Both the position numbers and the translations under genes were made by a program. 64,000 nt of DNA from Lycorma delicatula (taxonomy: Eukaryota > Arthropoda > Insecta > Hemiptera > Fulgoridae), in assembly GCF_047948215.1 (NCBI RefSeq), contig NC_134456.1:62515529-62579528 (forward strand), given 5' to 3'. Positions 58,281 through 64,000 of this stretch are shown piece by piece. Each line of letters begins with the position of its first letter. The stretch's first letter is position 1. A model generated the notes under the pieces. The model worked only from the letters and a program-made list of their open reading frames with translations, ran no database searches and was not told the origin of the DNA.

Positions 58281-58285
58281 AAAAT

Positions 58286-59957
58286 TCATATTTATAAATT
58301 TTGTTATACTTCGTATTATGAATGTACAAATAAGATTTCACCTCTTTTTAGTGGCTTATTATGATTTGTTCGTTAGTAATAAAGGTTAAAACGAACAAAC
58401 GTAAAATGAAAATATTATTTAAAATTCTATTAAAAGCTATATACAATAATAATAATCTTCCTATCCGGGAAATTATCTTTTTCTTTAAACTGTTAGTAAA
58501 AATAGTATTATTCTATTGTAAAAAAAAAAAAACACAAAACTACTTACATTTCATTTTGTTTAATTACGACTTTTTTAATGAAAAATTAAGAATTGTATTT
58601 CAGATCGATTTAAACTAATTAAATCAATATATGTAGTATTTATTACAGGTATATAACTGAAATATTGATGTGTTTTATAAAGATTTTCCACAATTTTTGA
58701 AACTGCAAAAACTCCTGAATTTGCTTTTTAAATAATCTTGCGTTTGATTTTTATAATATTGTAGTGCAGTAGTTTCTTCCGTATTCTTGAATTACACGTT
58801 TGATGACTAACTTGAGTTGATGCCACTTGAAACCGAGTTATTGTATTTTACATTACATTTTTAAACAAGATATTTAGTTGTTTTTGTTTATACGCGTATA
58901 CATTCTTCAGTTTTTTTTTTTGAAAAAATAAACTACAGCATTTTACTTATTAATTTTAGAATTTTATAATTATCCCTAAAAAAAATCTTTTAAATACATA
59001 ATTTGTTTATGCATAGGAAAATAAAATAACTATTTTTGATTTGTCCTCCCCAAGTAAAGGTTCTTGATCAATCTAGATCTAAATAGTTAAAATATTCTTG
59101 GGAGATAGACATAAATTGTAGGGAACTGTGATTATTTTTGTTCTGAAGTTATTAAGAGTTCTTTGATTGATTATTATTAAGTTCACATCGCTTCTGAAGC
59201 GTTTTGATAGATCGGTTTCTATTCATTTATTCAAATTGTTTTTTTTTTTTTAACATTTGCAAGTAAATTATATAATGCACCTGCTCAGAGGAAATAATTC
59301 TTGATTTTTTCTTACTGTATCTTCGAACAGTAGGATATATTTTTCTTTTTGTGTTTCAATAGTTATAGTGTAATTATGTAATAATTTATGCGTTTATTCA
59401 TGAAGCGAATGCATACGGTAATCGTATTTTATGTAGCTGAACCAGCAGTTGTACGTATGAATTTAATCTTTTTTCTTGGAAGATGTACACGGTAACCGGT
59501 GTTTGGTCAGGATTGACCTAGGCCGATGATGAAAATCAGTTAAGAAGCAGTTACATTGTTGGACCAGAAGACAAGATATATAGCGTCAGGTGTGTCGGGT
59601 GACGGACAACCAGTCTCCTGTTTGCGGTCCTTCTGATTCTCCTTCCTCGCTAAGGTTGCATACTACAGACATGCATTTTATCTTCAGTATGCATTTTTTT
59701 TTACTGGAGATTGTTCTTTCTTTCTTCAAACAACCGATTTGGTTTTCTTTTTGTGTTAACTGTTTCAGAAGATTAATAACTGCATTTGACCATACTTGCC
59801 TGCTTGTTCCACCTGTCCGTTTTTAGTAATTTAAAATCGTTCATTATACCAAGAGAACAGTTTTTCCTCATTTTTTTTTTTCTTTTAGAATTAAGTTAGC
59901 TTAAATATTTTTATTTTTTATTATTTTTTTATACTTTTATTTTTTTTATTATTATTT
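58286..59957. other. Gene-free AT-rich DNA
   Basis: AT-rich with poly-A/T runs. A more GC-balanced stretch at 59490-59660 (GGTGTTTGGTCAGGATTGAC, GTGTGTCGGGTGACGGACAA) is open for 78 codons from 59590. It has no recognised family. Confidence 0.5.
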
Positions 59958-60100
59958 GTGCGGGAATCGACTGCTATTATTTAACCCGAATGAACAATTT
60001 GTAGCTTATGAAAAATGTCATGCCTGACCGGTATTCGAACCCAGGCCCTCCGGGTGAAAGGCGGCGACGCTACCACTCGCGCCACGGCGTACGGCAAATT
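59958..60100 (-). mobile_element. SINE-B, best-preserved copy
   Basis: On the minus strand: GCCGTACGCCGTGGCGCGAG + TGGTAGCG (box A-like), CACCCGGAGGGCCTGGGTTC with GGGTTCGAATACC (box B), then GGTCAGGCATGACATTTTTC and ATAAGCTACAAATTG. The head is clearly tRNA-derived. No A-tail or target duplication could be fixed. Confidence 0.8.
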
Positions 60101-60344
60101 TTTTTTAATATTTGTTATTTAATTTTAAAAAATTAATTTTCTTTCAAATGAATTTTCAGAATTCTTGCTAAATTATATCGCGTTTCTAGATTGTAGGTAC
60201 TATTACAGCAATAAACAGCATTTAAAAAGCTATTATTGCATTTTGACCGCTTAAAAAGAAAGTTATCTTGCAAAGTACGAACAAATATGGTATTTTGTAA
60301 TGCTTCAAAGGTATTTTTAACTGATGAATTATTTCACCACAGAA

Positions 60345-60428
60345 GCTTGTACTTGGAATTATGAAAATGAAATTTGTAGCAACGAAAAATGCCATGCCTG
60401 ATCGGGTTTCGAACTCGGGAACCTCCGG
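60345..60428 (-). mobile_element. SINE-B, truncated copy
   Basis: On the plus strand ATGAAATTTGTAGCAACGAA + AAATGCCATGCCTGATCGGG + TTTCGAACTCGGGAACCTCC. This matches the body and box B region of 59958-60100. The box A end is missing: the sequence passes into TTTTTTATTTATTT after CCTCCGG. Confidence 0.8.
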
Positions 60429-61920
60429 TTTTTTATTTATTTTCTTGGTATTAGATTTTTATTTTACTACAGTTTTTGTAAACAGTCTACAGCCCCCAGC
60501 TTCATGATACTGTACCAGCGTTAAGCGATTCTTTCTTTTATCTTAAGTGCTGAAAGTTTTGTGTTTCACAAAATTTATTCCTTGTTACGAGTGTTCCTTA
60601 CACAAACATTCCCTTATTCGTAAATAGTCAGATGATTGGTGAAAAAAATACACGACATTACTTAAATGAAACCCGGTACTATGATGTATCAGTTGGTTTC
60701 ACTACCAGTTGACTTACATTATAACAATCTTAGATTATACTGTCTGCAATAGTCGAATTTCAGTAAAAGCAGTTGTTGTTTCCCAGAGTTCCGATACAAT
60801 GCCGATAATTTATTCCAGAATACACCTGTCCGTGAAAATCTGGACTAATGATTGTGACGGTAAGCTTTTAGAAAACTTAATGTTAGTTCTTAATTAGCTT
60901 TTCATCAACTCTAACCAGCCGCACGATAGAATTAAAAAATTAAATAGTTTCTAGATCATTTTTGGTCGGTATGCAATTTAAAATTATATTTTAGCAAGGT
61001 TTAACTTCGTGGCTGAATATTTTGTAGATTTTTTAATTTGTTTTTTACTGTTACTTTTTAATTTAGATTAGTAAACATGACATCTTATTTTACTCGTGTA
61101 CAATTATGCACGCCTGTGTATTGTAATCATACTGTGATCTACTACAGAAGAAGATGAAGTCATTACGTTATTATTTGATATATTCAACGAATCGCAAGCA
61201 AGTTCCCAATCATCTTGTTCCTAGTTCGAATTACATTATATTTAGTTATATTTAACAAGCTATGGGACGGTATATCAGATCTGTTCTGTTAAAATTGATT
61301 GTACAGACAAGATCTAAAAACTTTGAGAATGTATTTTCATATATATATATATATATTTTTTTTTTTTTAAATTTAAACATGAATTTGTATTATTGGCTTG
61401 GTTTTAATTCCGTTTTCGTCAAGAATTCAGAGATTTTCATGTGCACCATCCTCTTTAATTAAACTTCAATGCAATATCTACTTTTAGGTTGTATTGGTTA
61501 GGTTGAAGCTTTTGACTAAAAAGATGTTTTTTGATATTTCGTAAAAATATGTAATAGTTAGACTTTATTATTTTTAAAGATATGGAAGTTGTTAAAATTT
61601 TTAACGGTTCAACAAACAAAATCAAACATTTTACGAATGGATCATTTATATCGGATTAAATTCCTGACTTTTATTCTCATTCTGTTCGTATAATTATTCA
61701 CTATTCCTTTCACCTTTCCGTTCCTTTCTGCATAATCCTTTTATCTTTTCTAACACTTTCAACTTTAATTTTCATCACTCCTTTCCCATGTAGTTGATAA
61801 TCCCTTATTCTGACATGTCTATCCGGTTGAATTATCTTTGATATTACTGTTATGTTATAGGAGCAACAGGTTAACAGAATTTATTCAAAATTATTTTTCA
61901 GTACAAAGTAAATAGAGCCA
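60429..61920. other. Gene-free AT-rich DNA
   Basis: A short TA run at 61338-61355. No recognisable gene. Confidence 0.55.
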
Positions 61921-62165
61921 ACTCGCAGCCCAAGCCCATTGCCGATATTAAATTCGGGGTGCGAATATATTGATCAGTTTACTGCGTGTAGATATTACCT
62001 CCCACTGACATGAAGACAACGGTCAAAACGTTCACTGCGCCAGTCGATTGTGGTTTGGATCCGTTGGATTGCCGGTGTGTCAAATCCTTCAAGGCAGAGA
62101 TGAATACAGGGCGCCTCCAAATACGAGGGAGGCTCTGCTGTCTCCGGGTCGCCTCTTATTTGAAC
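61921..62165. other. GC-balanced block, possible old coding remnant
   Basis: The composition is unusually balanced and locally codon-like: read on the minus strand, PCIHLCLEGFDTPAIQRIQT, then TIDWRSERFDRCLHVSGG. I cannot assign a family. It may be a decayed transposon gene or an isolated exon. Confidence 0.3.
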
Positions 62166-63269
62166 TAGAGTTTGAGGTTTGTTTTTACACCTTTTCTTGT
62201 CAGATCTAGATTTTCATGTTACACATTAGTGGGATAGCTCTGTCGCAATGATGTTGTTCATCGGCGGAGCGATTCTACTTCCCATGATTATTCCGCTGGA
62301 GAAAGTTGGTTCCACCCCGAGTAAAGTTTGCCGTACTCGGAGCATTTACCTTTTAAAAACGGACAAAAAATTTTTAGTTTTATCGTTCAAATTAATAATA
62401 ATTGAAACGATTTTGTTTACTTTGAAAGGGGCAGACCCAGCACATCAGATATGCCTCTGGGAAAATATGCTGCTTTGGATCGACCGCCAAGGCAACTATC
62501 TTTGTGTTCGCGAGCGTATACACTGAAAGCATTTTAAATAAACGCATTAAAACAACTACATAATTTTGGGAAACCAAGTGAAGATGAAACCAGTGAATTT
62601 CATTTTCAGATTTGATTAACCCGAGACTGGGCAGAACCGTAACAAACTGTAATTCAGTTTTCAGAGTGTTCAAAGGGTGTGTATATTTTAAAAAAAACAA
62701 CATTTTTTGTAAATTAGATAATGCGAAAATATGTAAATTTTATCTCCTAAACGTAATTCAATACCATTCAAATAATTGTTATTTTTATTTTATTAAATTT
62801 ATATTTTGATATTTTAATTTTAAATATCATAAAGTTAAGTTAATCGTTATATTTTGAGTTTAAAAACTCCAAAGTTAAGGCGTCTGTTTTAGTGTTTTAT
62901 ATATATATATATATATAAAATAAATAACTTACGGTTTTAATAACTTACTCTTTTTTGGTACTAACTGTATTCAAATATCAGAATATATTACCAGTAATAG
63001 TAATAATACATCAGTTAAGTTAGTTTTTATCAGTTATTAATTTATTGTATATGGTATTGATATTGGCCGTGTGTATAGATTGCAGCTGTGCTAACAGAGT
63101 TGTAATTTTTACTACCGGTACGTATGTACATACTGTACTTGCTTAAAGATATTTTATCATGAGATCGGGACGACCGAGCGAATTTAATTGCTCAATGATT
63201 TATAGGTTTGTATCAAAGCGCTTGTTTATCTTCCAACAGTGCCCGCATTATTCTAATATGCTAAGTAGT
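62166..63269. other. Gene-free DNA
   Basis: Overlapping open frames on both strands at 62248-62703 show no recognised domain. TA run at 62897-62917. Confidence 0.5.
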
Positions 63270-63425
63270 CTATCGTTGGTAAACCGGACGGTATGCTAAG
63301 CGGCCGGACTGCCTGACTGATCGAGCGGTCGGCTGCCCCCTGGCTGTGGGACGCTCCGATCAGGTCCGTTGTTTTTACAACTATAACCAGTTATGTAACC
63401 GAGTTCATCAGCGATGTCTCACCCC
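63270..63425. other. GC-rich block of unknown nature
   Basis: ACCGGACGGTATGCTAAGCG, GCCGGACTGCCTGACTGATC, GAGCGGTCGGCTGCCCCCTG in AT-rich DNA, followed by ATCAG/GTCCGT, which could serve as a 5' splice site. No recognised protein. It could be a non-coding first exon, a CpG-containing regulatory block or a repeat. Confidence 0.3.
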
Positions 63426-63730
63426 TAACAGTTGTTTTTCTTCTTCTCCTTTTTAGTCATCCAGTAAAAGAAAAATTGTTACACTTCGTTTTTGTAAAAT
63501 AAATTAATACATTTTTTACTTTATTTACCAGTATTTTTTGCATGCCTTTGATTAATGGAAATCGTTGCAAATTGTTTGTGATATTCACCGTTTAAAGTTA
63601 TAAAACAATTTTATTAAATAAAACATTTAAATTTTATAAGCTAGTTTATTGTTATTTTTTTTAATATTCATAAAAGTATTGTGCGAGATTTACAGCCTTG
63701 TAGTGCTACAGATAATCTATTTATCTAAGG

Positions 63731-64000
63731 CAATGATTCCCAAACTGTGCGCTGCGGGAGCCCGGGGAGCCGCGGCCTCTTCACAGGGGCACCGTGAAAT
63801 ATTGTAAAAGCTTCATAATTGATTGAACCAAGACATTTATAATTAATTATTAATTTAATGCTAATAAAGTGAAAAAATAATGAAGATATAGGAGTTTTAT
63901 TTATTTTTATCTCTTACGAGTAGTCATACTTTTACGTAGGGTAGGGCGCCGTGGAAAAATTATAATTGAAAAAGACCACCGCGACTCAGAAAAGTTTGGG
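63731..64000 (+). mobile_element. hAT MITE, copy 3 (cut by window end)
   Basis: Begins CAATGATTCCCAAACTGTGC (one change from the CAGTGATTCCC terminus) and follows copy 2 closely: AAATATTGTAAAAGCTTCAT, TTTATCTCTTACGAGTAGTC, and at the end CTCAGAAAAGTTTGGG. The last terminal bases lie beyond the window. The 8-mer before it is ATCTAAGG. It has an extra GC-rich insertion near its left end (GGAGCCGCGGCCTC). Confidence 0.92.

Larger units (their letters stand above)
54782..58285 (-). mobile_element. Jockey-clade non-LTR retrotransposon, 5'-truncated
   Basis: A 3.5-kb LINE read on the minus strand: gag zinc knuckles (about 58250-58090), endonuclease (57765-57060), linker (57050-56690), reverse transcriptase (56690-55260), 3' untranslated region (about 55130-54795) and a 13-base poly(A) tail (T run at 54782-54794). 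It is markedly more GC-rich than its surroundings. The 5' part of gag and the promoter are missing, the usual result of incomplete reverse transcription. Several frameshifts disable both proteins. I could not pair target duplications. A related, more decayed fragment lies at 880-1440. Confidence 0.92.

Noticed and set aside
1..64000. CRISPR array, operon, prophage or other prokaryotic system
   Set aside because: Composition, SINEs, LINEs and intron-like AT-rich DNA are eukaryotic. No regularly spaced short repeats were found.

Overview
This window looks like a stretch of a large, AT-rich, repeat-rich insect genome. I found no complete protein-coding gene. The evidence is eukaryotic: long gene-free DNA with many A/T runs and (TA)n, (CA)n or (GT)n microsatellites, jockey-type and other non-LTR retrotransposon remnants, a mariner-type transposon, a hAT remnant, tRNA-headed SINEs and long-TIR MITEs. 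The mixture fits an arthropod. A hemipteran is my best guess, from the general character of the repeats, but it is only an inference.

Layout. 0.7-3 kb: a 67-bp tandem duplication, a jockey-clade reverse transcriptase fragment (minus) and a hAT (ZBED/GTF2I-repeat type) transposase remnant (minus) with one recognisable terminus. 3-14 kb: mostly gene-free AT-rich DNA, a possible solo LTR, a SINE fragment and a short LINE C-terminal fragment at 9.6 kb. 13.9-20.5 kb: a dense repeat cluster with a tRNA-headed composite element, a hairpin-ended repeat ('repeat R'), two old SINE-A copies, a GC-rich patch, and a 303-bp MITE with 61-bp perfect inverted repeats. 22.5-24 kb: a 1.5-kb long-TIR element carrying a nested hAT MITE. 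25-26.3 kb: a mariner-like transposon with a decayed transposase. 27.4 kb: the best candidate for real host coding sequence, a 35-nt possible micro-exon with consensus splice sites. 30-41 kb: SINE-A copies, a hAT MITE with perfect 8-bp target duplications, repeat R, further MITEs, and a pyrimidine-rich element flanked by 50-bp direct repeats. 41-54 kb: mostly gene-free, with two SINE-A copies and a long-TIR MITE. 54.8-58.3 kb: a 3.5-kb jockey-clade LINE (minus), 5'-truncated in gag and broken by frameshifts. 58-64 kb: gene-free DNA, a second SINE family, and a hAT MITE cut by the window end.

How the parts relate. Most recognisable sequence is mobile DNA. Non-autonomous families (SINE-A, SINE-B, hAT MITE, repeat R and long-TIR MITEs) sit beside decayed autonomous elements. 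Nested insertions give relative ages: the hAT MITE is younger than the long-TIR element it sits in, and a SINE-A copy is younger than the GC-rich unit it splits. The surroundings are consistent with a large intron or intergenic desert.
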